From: Natribacillus halophilus
Lineage (GTDB): Bacteria > Bacillota > Bacilli > Bacillales > Marinococcaceae
DNA: 64,000 nucleotides
NCBI RefSeq assembly: GCF_900100185.1
Contig: NZ_FNEN01000001.1
Coordinates: 366,858 to 430,857, forward strand
Reading direction: 5' to 3'
A program made the translations under genes and the position numbers. Below, piece after piece: positions 25,011 through 33,316 of this stretch. The notes under the pieces are model-generated. The model ran no database searches. It had not been told where the DNA came from and saw nothing but the letters and a program-made list of their open reading frames with translations. Position 1 is the first letter of the stretch. Each line of letters begins with the position of its first letter.

Positions 25011-25043
25011 GAAAAAGACGCCGGCTGCCGCCAACGCCTTTTC
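25011..25043 (-). terminator. Terminator of the methionine gamma-lyase gene
   Basis: On the minus strand GGCGTTGGC and GCCGGCGTC pair around GGCA (with G-T pairs), followed by TTTTTCTG. Confidence 0.7.
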
Positions 25044-25048
25044 CACGT

Positions 25049-26224
25049 TTACTCCTCTGCCAATGCCTGTTCCAAATCACGCCAAATATCTTCGTGATGC
25101 TCAAGCCCTATCGATAAACGAAGCATATTGTCGCCGATCTCCATAAATTCACGTTCAGCTTCAGGTATCACGGCGTGAGTCATCGATGTCGGGTGTTGAA
25201 TCAATGTCTCCGCGTCGCCGAGGCTGACCGCGATTGCGATCATTTTCAGTCGGTTCATCATGTTAAATGCCGCTTCTTTTCCGCCTTTAAGGGTAAAGCT
25301 GATCATTCCTCCGGGCTGATCCATCTGTTTTGCCGCCAATTCGTATTGTTTAAAGTCGGCGTCACCCGGGAAGAAAATAGATTCGATTTCTGGATGTTTT
25401 TTCAATTTTTCAGCGATCACTTTCGCATTGGCGCAGTGCCGGTCCATACGCACGGCAAGGGTCTTCATCCCCCTTAACAATAACCAGGCTTCAAAAGACC
25501 CGAGAACACCGCCCATATCTTTTTGCGCATTCTTACGCACCGCTTCCATAAAATCGAAGCTCCCAATCGCCACTCCGGCAATCACATCGCCATGACCGCC
25601 CAAATATTTTGTGGCACTGTGAACGACGACATCAGCGTTATGCTCGAGCGGACGCTGCAGATAAGGGGACGCGAAGGTATTGTCCACGACAACCGTCAGA
25701 TTATGTTCCTGCGCAAATTGCGTAATAAGCGAAAAGTCTGTCATTTTCATCGTTGGATTGATGGGCGTTTCCACATAAATGACTTTTGTCGTCGACTGGA
25801 GATGTTCTTCGAGGTCCGATTTATTTTCCATGGAAATGTAGTCGGCATTGACTTGAAAACGATCGGACAGCCACGATAAAAGCCCGAATGTACAGCCATA
25901 CACACCTTTGGACACAAGCACATGATCCCCGCTTCGTAGTAGAGACGTTAAAACGGCGGAGACAGCGGCCATCCCGGAAGCAAACGCCAGCGCCTTCTCT
26001 CCGCCTTCAGCCTCAGCCATCCGCTCTTCAAATGCCTGGACCGTCGGGTTTCCCAAGCGACTATACATGTATCCGCTTTCATTTCCGGCAAAACGAGCCG
26101 CTCCGCTTTCCGCGTCCGGAAATGTAAACGTACTTGATTGATAAATGGGCGGCACTAAGCTCCCGTAATGGCGTTCTTTGTCCTCAAGTCCATGAATATA
26201 GCCGGTTTCTTTATTTACTGGCAT
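25049..26224 (-). CDS. Methionine gamma-lyase / cystathionine gamma-lyase family
   Basis: A 391-residue PLP enzyme of the Cys/Met family. The PLP lysine lies in VVHSATKYLGGHGDV (about residues 198-212). VYGCTFGLL (about 110-118) has the tyrosine followed by the cysteine typical of methionine gamma-lyases, which split methionine to methanethiol, ammonia and 2-oxobutyrate. Homocysteine or cystathionine lyase activity is the alternative. The ATG at 26224 follows GGGAGGGG. Its own terminator lies directly downstream. It is a distant paralogue of the metY-like gene at 7.4 kb and is not clustered with other sulfur genes. Confidence 0.82.
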   Translation of the reverse strand: MPVNKETGYIHGLEDKERHYGSLVPPIYQSSTFTFPDAESGAARFAGNESGYMYSRLGNPTVQAFEERMAEAEGGEKALAFASGMAAVSAVLTSLLRSGDHVLVSKGVYGCTFGLLSWLSDRFQVNADYISMENKSDLEEHLQSTTKVIYVETPINPTMKMTDFSLITQFAQEHNLTVVVDNTFASPYLQRPLEHNADVVVHSATKYLGGHGDVIAGVAIGSFDFMEAVRKNAQKDMGGVLGSFEAWLLLRGMKTLAVRMDRHCANAKVIAEKLKKHPEIESIFFPGDADFKQYELAAKQMDQPGGMISFTLKGGKEAAFNMMNRLKMIAIAVSLGDAETLIQHPTSMTHAVIPEAEREFMEIGDNMLRLSIGLEHHEDIWRDLEQALAEE

Positions 26225-26395
26225 CAAAACCCCTCCCTCTCCCCATTCTACATGATGAGGAGCTGAAAGTTGATGGATTGCGGTGAAGGAAGCCAGTAAT
26301 ATGTTTCAACAGATAAATTGTCGGTAACCACTCACAATGGTAAACTGAATTAACAGAAGTTCGTACTTGCTGAGCGAAAAGGGAGGCGTTCTGAC

Positions 26396-26584
26396 ATGCC
26401 AGGTCTGGATATGGATATTGATCGTTTGGAAAAAGTCGTTCGTATGACAGGAGAACGTGCACTGTTAGATGCAAAAGTGAATGGTACGTCCATCGTATAT
26501 TATGATCCGGAGAGACAAACCATCGTAAGACATTATCCTAATGGATATATAGAAACCGTACGTGGAGCAGGTGAGGTGGATTGA
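26396..26584 (+). CDS. Small uncharacterised protein
   Basis: 62 residues, MPGLDMDIDRLEKVVRMTGE at the N-terminus, then a beta-rich half with TSIVYYDPERQTIVRHYPNG. A good ribosome site (GGGAGGCG, 26381-26388) precedes the ATG, so it is probably real. There is no signal peptide or membrane segment. It is divergent from the methionine gamma-lyase-like gene and convergent with the oxidoreductase operon. I do not recognise the family and assign no function. Confidence 0.6.
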   Translation: MPGLDMDIDRLEKVVRMTGERALLDAKVNGTSIVYYDPERQTIVRHYPNGYIETVRGAGEVD

Positions 26585-26633
26585 AAGAAAATCAACCGAT
26601 TATGTACGTCTTCGCTGGTAATAACGGTTCACT

Positions 26634-27839
26634 CTAAGTATTCGGATCACGCCACCGTCTTTCCACTTTTTCTCGGCCCTGGTCAATGTTTCGCATAAAT
26701 TTTATCGTGGATGTTTCTCTTGCTTCCTTGATTTTTTCCTTGTATTGAATCATCTCTTTTTCATCGTAATCTTTGATGAACCCCGCTCTCTTACTTACCA
26801 AAAAACCTACTAATTCACCTTGAGCCATCGCAATGTTGGCACCTTCAATGCCGGTTATGTTCCCCGCGACATAAATCCCGTCTTGGGTTGTCTGCAAATC
26901 CTCCCCGTGTAAAGGGACATGTCCGCCTAATTCTTCGATGTAGGCAGAAGCGCAACCAATCGCAGCAGGGAGTTCCGATACAGGATACAGCCCTCCCGAA
27001 ATGCAAACGCAATCGACTTCTATCGTTTGCCGGCGATTCGTTTGTACATCACCGTGAGCATCAATCTGGTCTACCGTTATGCTTTCTACTTGCTGATCTC
27101 CATTGATTTCCCTTATATTTTTTCTTAAAGATAAGGGGATATCCCATACCTTTACGCCTTGCACAGGGTATAAATGAGCACCTATGTTCCTTACAAATCT
27201 ATTTCGAGCCATCCTCCCCGCTATTTTCAACATAACATTCGGCGCTAGATGAGACATCATCGCTAAGTCAGAAATCATCTCTTTCGGTCTGGATTTCTCC
27301 TGTGAAAAATCATTACTTGGCGGGAGAAAGAGTCCAACGACATCTACTCCTCCCATTTTCATCTCATGGGCGACCGTTAAAGCTAATGGATCGATTCCTA
27401 CAATCGCGACTTTTTTTCCGGGCTGAACTCGATGATAGTTATTCATGACTTGTGCCGCTCCGATCGCCATCACGCCCGGCAAAGTCCAGCCCGCTATGGG
27501 AATGGCCTTTTCAGCAGCTCCGGTAGCGATCAATACAAATGACGCATGTAATTCCTCTCCCTGATTCAACTTAACGGTCCACTTCGGGAAAATTCCCCAT
27601 ACTTCTCTTTCCTGCAAAAATACAACACCGAGCGCTTTTGCTTCTTCAGCGAGAGATTCTGCCACCTGTTTTCCAATCCACCAACCGTTTTTAGGCTCTT
27701 CATGCAATTGGCCGATTAATTTGCCGCCGACAAAGGGGTTCTCATCAACAATCATCACTTTCGCGCCATGTTTTGCCGCTTCTATGCCAGCACTCAATCC
27801 AGCCGGGCCGGAGCCGACAATGATAAGATCATACTTCAT
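26634..27839 (-). CDS. FAD/NAD(P)-dependent oxidoreductase, HcnB-like subunit
   Basis: 401 residues. The FAD-binding GSGPAGLSAGIEAAKHGAKV lies at about residues 9-28, a second nucleotide-binding VAIVGIDPLALTVAHEMK at about 144-161, and GIYVAGNITGIEGANIAMAQGELVG at about 325-349. This is the architecture of the HcnB/alpha subunit in amino-acid dehydrogenases of the HcnABC, opine oxidase and D-hydroxyproline dehydrogenase type. It overlaps the small 2Fe-2S gene by 4 bp and ends the minus-strand operon. With the neighbouring 2Fe-2S, BFD and DAO-type genes it probably forms one heteromeric complex. The substrate is unknown. Confidence 0.82.
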   Translation of the reverse strand: MKYDLIIVGSGPAGLSAGIEAAKHGAKVMIVDENPFVGGKLIGQLHEEPKNGWWIGKQVAESLAEEAKALGVVFLQEREVWGIFPKWTVKLNQGEELHASFVLIATGAAEKAIPIAGWTLPGVMAIGAAQVMNNYHRVQPGKKVAIVGIDPLALTVAHEMKMGGVDVVGLFLPPSNDFSQEKSRPKEMISDLAMMSHLAPNVMLKIAGRMARNRFVRNIGAHLYPVQGVKVWDIPLSLRKNIREINGDQQVESITVDQIDAHGDVQTNRRQTIEVDCVCISGGLYPVSELPAAIGCASAYIEELGGHVPLHGEDLQTTQDGIYVAGNITGIEGANIAMAQGELVGFLVSKRAGFIKDYDEKEMIQYKEKIKEARETSTIKFMRNIDQGREKVERRWRDPNT

Positions 27840-28135
27840 GACTGGAACCCTTGTGACTCAACAATCATTTGCTCTTCTACAGGAGTGATACAGGCACGTA
27901 CACTTCTTTCCCCGTTTACGGTTACCCGGCATTCATAGCAATGGCCGATGCCGCAATAGATGCCTCGTGGTTCCTTTTCTTTTTCCGAATATCGCAACGT
28001 TCGAATGCCGTTGGCGAGGAGCGTCGCCGCGATCGATTCATTTTCAAGCCCAATGTAATCGACACCATTAAATTGGATGGTTACTTCTTTTTTCTCTAAT
28101 GGTCCCAATACCGGGTGATCGGTTATTCTCATCAT
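27836..28135 (-). CDS. Small 2Fe-2S protein, HcnA-like subunit
   Basis: 99 residues with a ferredoxin-like fold. RGIYCGIGHCYECRVTVNG (about residues 57-75) and the later RACITPVEEQM (about 80-90) supply the four cysteines of a 2Fe-2S cluster. Such gamma subunits pass electrons between the flavins in HcnABC-type dehydrogenases. ATGA overlaps join it to both neighbours, so the three proteins are probably made in equal amounts. Confidence 0.85.
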   Translation of the reverse strand: MMRITDHPVLGPLEKKEVTIQFNGVDYIGLENESIAATLLANGIRTLRYSEKEKEPRGIYCGIGHCYECRVTVNGERSVRACITPVEEQMIVESQGFQS

Positions 28136-28395
28136 TCATCCCTCTTCGTGTTGTTCGCTAAATCGGTTAAGGTGATCGGGCGGATAGGGTTGTTATGCGT
28201 CAGACGGCTTGAATCCGGTATCTCTTCGTTTGCGTGTATGGACACCATCTGCTCGATGAGCGGCCGACACGTTCTTCCCTGGCAAATTCCCATGCCTGCC
28301 CGTGTTTGCAGTTTTATTTCTTTGGACGTTGCACTTCCTTGTTCTATGGCCTTCATTATCTCACGGTAATAGACTTCTTCACATCGACAGATCAT
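28132..28395 (-). CDS. BFD-like 2Fe-2S domain protein
   Basis: 87 residues starting MICRCEEVYYREIMKAIEQG with TRAGMGICQGRTCRPL at about residues 31-46; the CxC plus CxxxxC pattern is the BFD-type 2Fe-2S domain. In many HcnB proteins this domain is fused to the C-terminus; here it is a separate gene upstream of the other subunits. The C-terminal 35 residues (SSRLTHNNPIRPITL) resemble the tail seen after BFD domains in dehydrogenase subunits. Confidence 0.82.
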   Translation of the reverse strand: MICRCEEVYYREIMKAIEQGSATSKEIKLQTRAGMGICQGRTCRPLIEQMVSIHANEEIPDSSRLTHNNPIRPITLTDLANNTKRDE

Positions 28396-28407
28396 GACAT
28401 CTTGAAT

Positions 28408-29073
28408 TCACGGCACCCCCATGGCATCGTACATATAGTTCATCAAGGTAGTTATATCAAAAATGGGAAGATCGGCAATGCCTTGTACTGTATTCTTATA
28501 TGGTGGCATGTTGGTGCATTCCAAAACAATCGCACTTAATTCCGGATGGTTTTCGAGTAGACGCGTAGTCACTTGTTTTATTTCCTTCGTGACAGCATTC
28601 ACATTCAAGGCTTCCGTTTGATTGACAATCGCGGAGGTGAAGGCAGGCTGATCATCCATCCCTTCAATAACCACCGGGTGATGATGCACATCGACGCTTT
28701 TAAAATGTTGGGTTGTTAAACTCAATCTCTTAGCGGTCAATACCCCTACCGCGCCTCCTGTGACACGGTTTGCAAATGGAATTTGCAACAAACTGGATGA
28801 AAAGAAAGGAACCGCTAGTGCTCGTTGGAGCTCCTTTTGAAAGATAGCCAGAAAACCACAGCTTGTTGTTATGGCTTTGGCACCCTCGTTTTCAAGTTCT
28901 TTGCCAGCTTTCACAAAAAGATCAATCAGTGCGTCGTCCCCAGAATCCATCACACGAGCAACGGTAGCTCCATTTACTGTCTTATAAAGGACCGGAAACG
29001 AAAACGTCTCCGGATTTCCGATATCCCCTTTTGGCCTATGAAAACTTGTATCAAGCATTAATATTCCGATCAT
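28408..29073 (-). CDS. Aspartate/glutamate/hydantoin racemase family protein
   Basis: 221 residues. Two cysteines typical of cofactor-independent two-base racemases are present: ITTSCGFLAIF (about residues 68-78) and IVLECTNMPPYKNT (about 181-194). The family includes aspartate, glutamate and hydantoin racemases and decarboxylases such as arylmalonate decarboxylase. Its place between the dehydrogenase subunits and a permease suggests that it converts a substrate enantiomer before oxidation. The exact reaction cannot be read from the sequence. Confidence 0.75.
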   Translation of the reverse strand: MIGILMLDTSFHRPKGDIGNPETFSFPVLYKTVNGATVARVMDSGDDALIDLFVKAGKELENEGAKAITTSCGFLAIFQKELQRALAVPFFSSSLLQIPFANRVTGGAVGVLTAKRLSLTTQHFKSVDVHHHPVVIEGMDDQPAFTSAIVNQTEALNVNAVTKEIKQVTTRLLENHPELSAIVLECTNMPPYKNTVQGIADLPIFDITTLMNYMYDAMGVP

Positions 29074-29093
29074 GTATCATTTCCACCTTTAAA

Positions 29094-30446
29094 TTATATA
29101 AGCCAGGCGATCACTCCTACAGACGTTAGGTACAACGATGCCGGTACCGCCAGGAGCATCACTTTTACAGGGTCTACCTTTTTGCTTAATATACCTCCAA
29201 TAAGTCCGGCCACTACAAAAGCGGTTAACCCTACGGGAGGAAGGTTCTGCCCGCCTGCGGATATATGAGCGGCACCAAGAGCGATATTCATGGGATCCAC
29301 ATTAAGATTCTCCAAGGCGGGAGCAAGAAAAGGAACCGTTATCGTCTGTGCGGTCGTTTGCGAACCCGTCAGCATACCTACCAACAACATGCTCACGGTT
29401 CCCCCCAGCTTAAGAGCCGTCGCCTGTAATCCTTCCATGAGTTCTGATACGCGATCGATCACGCCAGTTGCAGAAAATATTCCAACCATAAACCCAGCAG
29501 CCAATTGAATTTGTACCGTCTTGCTTATGTTTTTCAATCCTCGTTTGAATACTGTTCCAGTTTCTTTTCGTACACTCGCATAGAAAAAGCTAACAATTGC
29601 CCCTATCATGATCGCCAATACAATTGGAAATACAATACCATTCAGTATGGGTAACGTTTCAAGATAAGCCACCCATTGTCCCATCGGTTCCCAAACAGTG
29701 AATATGTTAACATCAAATCCTGTATCAAGAACGACAATAAACGCCAACACGATAAGTGGCACCAACGTTTTCCATCTTTCTTTGATTATCGTAAAAAAGG
29801 ATTGATTGGGCAAGAGATGTTCCGGCAACCGCTTTCCCCGCACAAACCGACTGGCATCCAGTATCGCAAACAAAAGGCCCCCTGTAACGGTGAAAATGCT
29901 AGTGACAATCACCGGTGTTGGATCTATGTCAATCAAGGAAGTAGACAAAATAACGCCTTGCGTAATCGGTGGCATGAGCGAACCTAAGGAAGCCCCCACC
30001 AAAATAATCATCCCGATTTGTTCCGGCTTGATATTCAAATCCGCCAACGAGCGAATGACGAGAAAGCCTATGACCGCGGATGCGGCAATAGCATCCCCAA
30101 GAAGTGAACCGGCAAATGTTAATGCGATCAATACAGCTGCAACTAACCCTAACGAAGATTTGCCGAAAATCGAACGCAAGCTAAGCATCGTCGTTTGCAT
30201 CGCACCCAATTTCACTTGCGTCTCGGCATAAATGCTCCCCGTAATTGACAACATGATCACCCAAGCGAGCTGATCGACCCCATCTATCAAGGCAACTCCG
30301 ATTTCTACAGGTGTTAATCCCCCCATTATCGCGGCAGCAAGCGCGGCAAGGAGTAACGCAAGCCGTACTTCTCCCCCAATTTTAGGAATTTGTGGGATTA
30401 ATATAATCGCGAACAGGATGAGCAATGGAATGATAATATCGAGCAT
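29094..30446 (-). CDS. DctM-like large permease (TRAP/ion transporter superfamily)
   Basis: 450 residues, about 11-12 membrane helices. Segments such as GSLLGDAIAASAVIGFLVIRSL, LVGASLGSLMPPITQGVILSTS and AAHISAGGQNLPPVGLTAFVVAG, repeated in both halves, resemble the DctM large permease of TRAP systems and related carboxylate transporters. No DctP or DctQ partner lies nearby, so it may act as a secondary transporter alone. I chose the ATG at 30446, which has GGGGGG 5 nt upstream. Probably imports the substrate of the FGGY kinase/dehydrogenase operon. Confidence 0.7.
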   Translation of the reverse strand: MLDIIIPLLILFAIILIPQIPKIGGEVRLALLLAALAAAIMGGLTPVEIGVALIDGVDQLAWVIMLSITGSIYAETQVKLGAMQTTMLSLRSIFGKSSLGLVAAVLIALTFAGSLLGDAIAASAVIGFLVIRSLADLNIKPEQIGMIILVGASLGSLMPPITQGVILSTSLIDIDPTPVIVTSIFTVTGGLLFAILDASRFVRGKRLPEHLLPNQSFFTIIKERWKTLVPLIVLAFIVVLDTGFDVNIFTVWEPMGQWVAYLETLPILNGIVFPIVLAIMIGAIVSFFYASVRKETGTVFKRGLKNISKTVQIQLAAGFMVGIFSATGVIDRVSELMEGLQATALKLGGTVSMLLVGMLTGSQTTAQTITVPFLAPALENLNVDPMNIALGAAHISAGGQNLPPVGLTAFVVAGLIGGILSKKVDPVKVMLLAVPASLYLTSVGVIAWLI

Positions 30447-30466
30447 CTGAACCCCCCATTTCATTT

Positions 30467-31612
30467 TTACTTAAAGCGATTAAGCTTCAATTTTTCCAGA
30501 AAAGATTGATAAACACCTTTTCGATCTAGCAAATCACGGACCAGCAGTCCAGTGATCGGGGCCAAGGCGATCCCATCCCCTTCGTGTCCTGCTGCTATGA
30601 TAAACCCTTCTGCGTCCCGAGCTTCGTCGATAATCGGCAACCCGTCACCCGTGTATGGACGAAAACCTACCATAGAGCGAATGATCCGAATGTTTCCCAG
30701 ACTCGGAACGATGCTCGTCGCATGTTTGGCAATCGCGGGGAGCACTTCCGATTCTATGGACTGATTGAAACCTTTAAATTCTCTGCTGGCGCCGATGAGT
30801 AAGTTCCCATCATCTGTTTGCCCTAGGGAGAGTCCGATGCCAAAAGCAGGCGCTTCCTCTGTTAGGTGTTTCGCAGCAATATATTGTGAACATAAAATGT
30901 TTCCTTTGACGACAGGGGTTACTTTTTCCGAAATAAGAATCGCCCCGCGACGTGGTTGAATAGGGATATTCACCCCTGCCATGTCATCTATGTGAGGAGC
31001 AAAGGGACCAGCAGCGTTCACCACAATTTCTGTAGGAATGTACTCTTTGGCTGTTTGGACCCCTACTACTTTTCCATTTTCAATGGCTATGTCTACAACC
31101 TCTGTATGCGTACGAATCTCAACCCCTTTTCGTCTCGCAGCATCAGCAAACGCCTGGCTTAATAACAACGGATTGACTTCCGCGTCCTCTTTGCTGTATG
31201 TGGAACCTATAATGTTTTCCGATAAACTGGGTTGGCGATCTGTTGCTTCTTTTTGGTCTAAAAGCTGAATATCGATGCCGGCTTGTTTTTGCTTTTCTAC
31301 AAAATCCTTTATGAAGGGCAGATATTTTTCAGATTGAACGACAATCATTCCACCCCCTCGCTTAAATTCAAAGGGGACGCCCAGCTCAGCTTCAAGATTT
31401 TCATAGATGTCTCGGCTGGCTTTTGCCAGTTCACTTGGAAATCCCGGCTTTTTGGATTGGAGAAAGATAGCCTTATCGCAAGATCCAGATGTTTTCGAGC
31501 CTATTTCTCCCTTTTCGATTAAAATGACTTTTCGCTTTTCTTCGGCTAAACGATAGGCAATCGAAGTTCCTATCACCCCGCCGCCGATCACAACGGCATC
31601 TGCTGTCGTCAC
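30467..31612 (-). CDS. FAD-dependent oxidoreductase, DAO/HcnC-like subunit
   Basis: 381 residues. AVVIGGGVIGTSIAYRLAEE at about residues 6-25 is the FAD-binding Rossmann motif; GFRPYTGDGLPIIDEA (about 323-338) and AGHEGDGIALAPITGLLV are typical of the DAO family (glycine oxidase, sarcosine oxidase beta, HcnC). GTG start at 31612, overlapping the kinase stop as GTGA with AAGGAGAG 8 nt upstream. Probably the catalytic beta subunit of the dehydrogenase encoded by this operon. A role as glycerol-phosphate-like dehydrogenase for the phosphorylated kinase product is the alternative. Confidence 0.82.
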   Translation of the reverse strand: MTTADAVVIGGGVIGTSIAYRLAEEKRKVILIEKGEIGSKTSGSCDKAIFLQSKKPGFPSELAKASRDIYENLEAELGVPFEFKRGGGMIVVQSEKYLPFIKDFVEKQKQAGIDIQLLDQKEATDRQPSLSENIIGSTYSKEDAEVNPLLLSQAFADAARRKGVEIRTHTEVVDIAIENGKVVGVQTAKEYIPTEIVVNAAGPFAPHIDDMAGVNIPIQPRRGAILISEKVTPVVKGNILCSQYIAAKHLTEEAPAFGIGLSLGQTDDGNLLIGASREFKGFNQSIESEVLPAIAKHATSIVPSLGNIRIIRSMVGFRPYTGDGLPIIDEARDAEGFIIAAGHEGDGIALAPITGLLVRDLLDRKGVYQSFLEKLKLNRFK

Positions 31613-33108
31613 GAAAATCTCTCTCCTTCTGACCAATCTCTGATGATTGGATACAAACTCTTAAATTTTTGATATAACCGCTCATAAGTCGCCTTCACAT
31701 CAGGGGAAGGATAGTATGTTTTCATTGGCAAGTGCTGCATGAAATGCTGATGAAAACCCTGATAATCGGCCGACCAGTGCAAGTAAACAAAACCTGCGGC
31801 AGCCACCCCTAATGACGGTAAATATTCGGGGTGTTCAGGCACACGTACAACATTCTGACACATATCGGCTAAAATCTGACACCATGATTCACTCTGTGTC
31901 CCTCCGCCAATCAGAATCAGTGGCGTATCCACCGCATCCTCGCCGATCAGCGTCTCAATCGTCTGCCGTATCGACATGGACACCCCTTCCAACACGGCCC
32001 GGCTTAAATGCGCTTTCGTTGTCGTCTCCCTCATGTTCATAAAACATCCCGAAGCAGACATGTCCTGGATCGGAAAGCGCTCACCTTTAAGATACGGTAA
32101 AAATAAGACATCTGCAGCGCCGGGTGCCGTAGATTGAACGGCATGTTCGAAGCCTATGTAATCCTTTTCCTCACCCTCACCAAAGAGGTCAACTGCCCAA
32201 AGATGTGCATTGCCTACATTTAGCATTGGCGCTATGGCAATGTATTGCTCTTGAGAGAGGTCCCTCAAATGAAAAATACCGTCTGCTTGCTCTGTAATCC
32301 TATCGGTCACATAGGCCACCCAACCGGTTGAACCGAGATAGACATATTTATCCCCTTGGTCGATGATCCCGGCGCCCATGGTAGTGGCCCCGGCATCACC
32401 GGATCCACATAATACAGGCGTTCCCCGGACAAAGCCACTTTTCTTCGCGCTCTTTTCAACGACTTCGCCAACCTTCGTGCTAGGATCGAATAGAGGCGGG
32501 AGTTTTTGCGAATCGAGGCCTTGGTCTTCCACCCATTTAGTCACCCATTCCTTGCGGTGCAAATCCATCATTCCCGTCGTCGCTCCGGTGACAGGGTCGG
32601 CAACTGTTTCTTGCGTCAGCTGAAAAATCACATAATCTTTGGCACTCACACATATGGTCTCCGTCCGCTCATACGCGTGACGTTCTATTTCCTGCAGCCA
32701 CTTTATCTTTGGAAAAATCATGGAGCCATCAAAATGATTACCGGTTGTCAGGGACAAATCGGGAATGTCATACGCAATATGTTCAGCTTGTTCTTCCGCA
32801 CGGTTATCAGCGTAAAGGATGGCCGGACGCACCGGCTGGCCATCGGCATCGATCGGAATACAATCCTGCATCTGTCCACTCATCACAATCGCTTTCACAT
32901 GTTGCGGGCTTATACCACTTTCCCACCAGGAAACAGTTATTTGACATACTTTCTCCCACCATTGCCCGGGATCTTGTTCTACACGTCCATCTTCCCTATA
33001 ATCCGTCTCAATTGGACGCGTCTCGGGATACTGCAATGATCCATCCTTGCCAATGAGAACGCCCTTGATGCTGGATGTGCCGATATCAAACGTCGCAATA
33101 TACTCCAT
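31609..33108 (-). CDS. FGGY-family carbohydrate kinase (xylulokinase-like)
   Basis: 499 residues, the standard FGGY length. The N-terminal domain contains ATFDIGTSSIKGVLIGKDG (about residues 5-23) and IVMSGQMQDCIPID (about 74-87). The C-terminal ATP-binding domain contains LIGGGTQSESWCQILADM (about 405-422) and SLGVAAAGFVYLHW. Xylulokinase is the closest by general pattern, but glycerol, erythritol and other polyol kinases share it. First gene of the minus-strand operon; divergent from gltS. A sugar kinase beside HcnABC-like dehydrogenase genes is unusual, and the substrate is open. Confidence 0.85.
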   Translation of the reverse strand: MEYIATFDIGTSSIKGVLIGKDGSLQYPETRPIETDYREDGRVEQDPGQWWEKVCQITVSWWESGISPQHVKAIVMSGQMQDCIPIDADGQPVRPAILYADNRAEEQAEHIAYDIPDLSLTTGNHFDGSMIFPKIKWLQEIERHAYERTETICVSAKDYVIFQLTQETVADPVTGATTGMMDLHRKEWVTKWVEDQGLDSQKLPPLFDPSTKVGEVVEKSAKKSGFVRGTPVLCGSGDAGATTMGAGIIDQGDKYVYLGSTGWVAYVTDRITEQADGIFHLRDLSQEQYIAIAPMLNVGNAHLWAVDLFGEGEEKDYIGFEHAVQSTAPGAADVLFLPYLKGERFPIQDMSASGCFMNMRETTTKAHLSRAVLEGVSMSIRQTIETLIGEDAVDTPLILIGGGTQSESWCQILADMCQNVVRVPEHPEYLPSLGVAAAGFVYLHWSADYQGFHQHFMQHLPMKTYYPSPDVKATYERLYQKFKSLYPIIRDWSEGERFS

Positions 33109-33237
33109 GTTTTTCCCCGCTTACTTTCTTATTTTCATAGATGTATTTTATAACTTAACACGGCTATTCCCGTTGAGCAAATTCGCATATTCCAACTGAT
33201 GGGAAAATTTCCTTCCCAATAAATGTTTAAGAAAGGG

Positions 33238-33278
33238 TTTACAATGAAGAGTTATTATGTTGTATACTTGTAATACAA
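33238..33278 (+). promoter_or_regulatory. Promoter of the gltS operon with GntR/FadR-type operator
   Basis: TTTACA (33238-33243) and TGTATA (33261-33266), spacer 17 bp. Overlapping the -10 is TTGTAATACAA (33268-33278), a perfect palindrome that matches the FadR-subfamily consensus TNGTNNNACNA. A second half-site TTGTATAC begins at 33260. The regulator is probably the GntR protein encoded in the same operon. Confidence 0.6.
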
Positions 33279-33280
33279 AT

Positions 33281-33298
33281 TTTGATATCGCTTTCAAA
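33281..33298 (+). promoter_or_regulatory. Candidate cre (CcpA) site before gltS
   Basis: TTTGATATCGCTTTCAAA fits TGWAANCGNTNWCA with one mismatch. It lies between the promoter and the ribosome site (GGGAGGT, 33303), where bound CcpA would block elongation. Confidence 0.5.
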
Positions 33299-33316
33299 TG
33301 AAGGGAGGTCTTTTTC

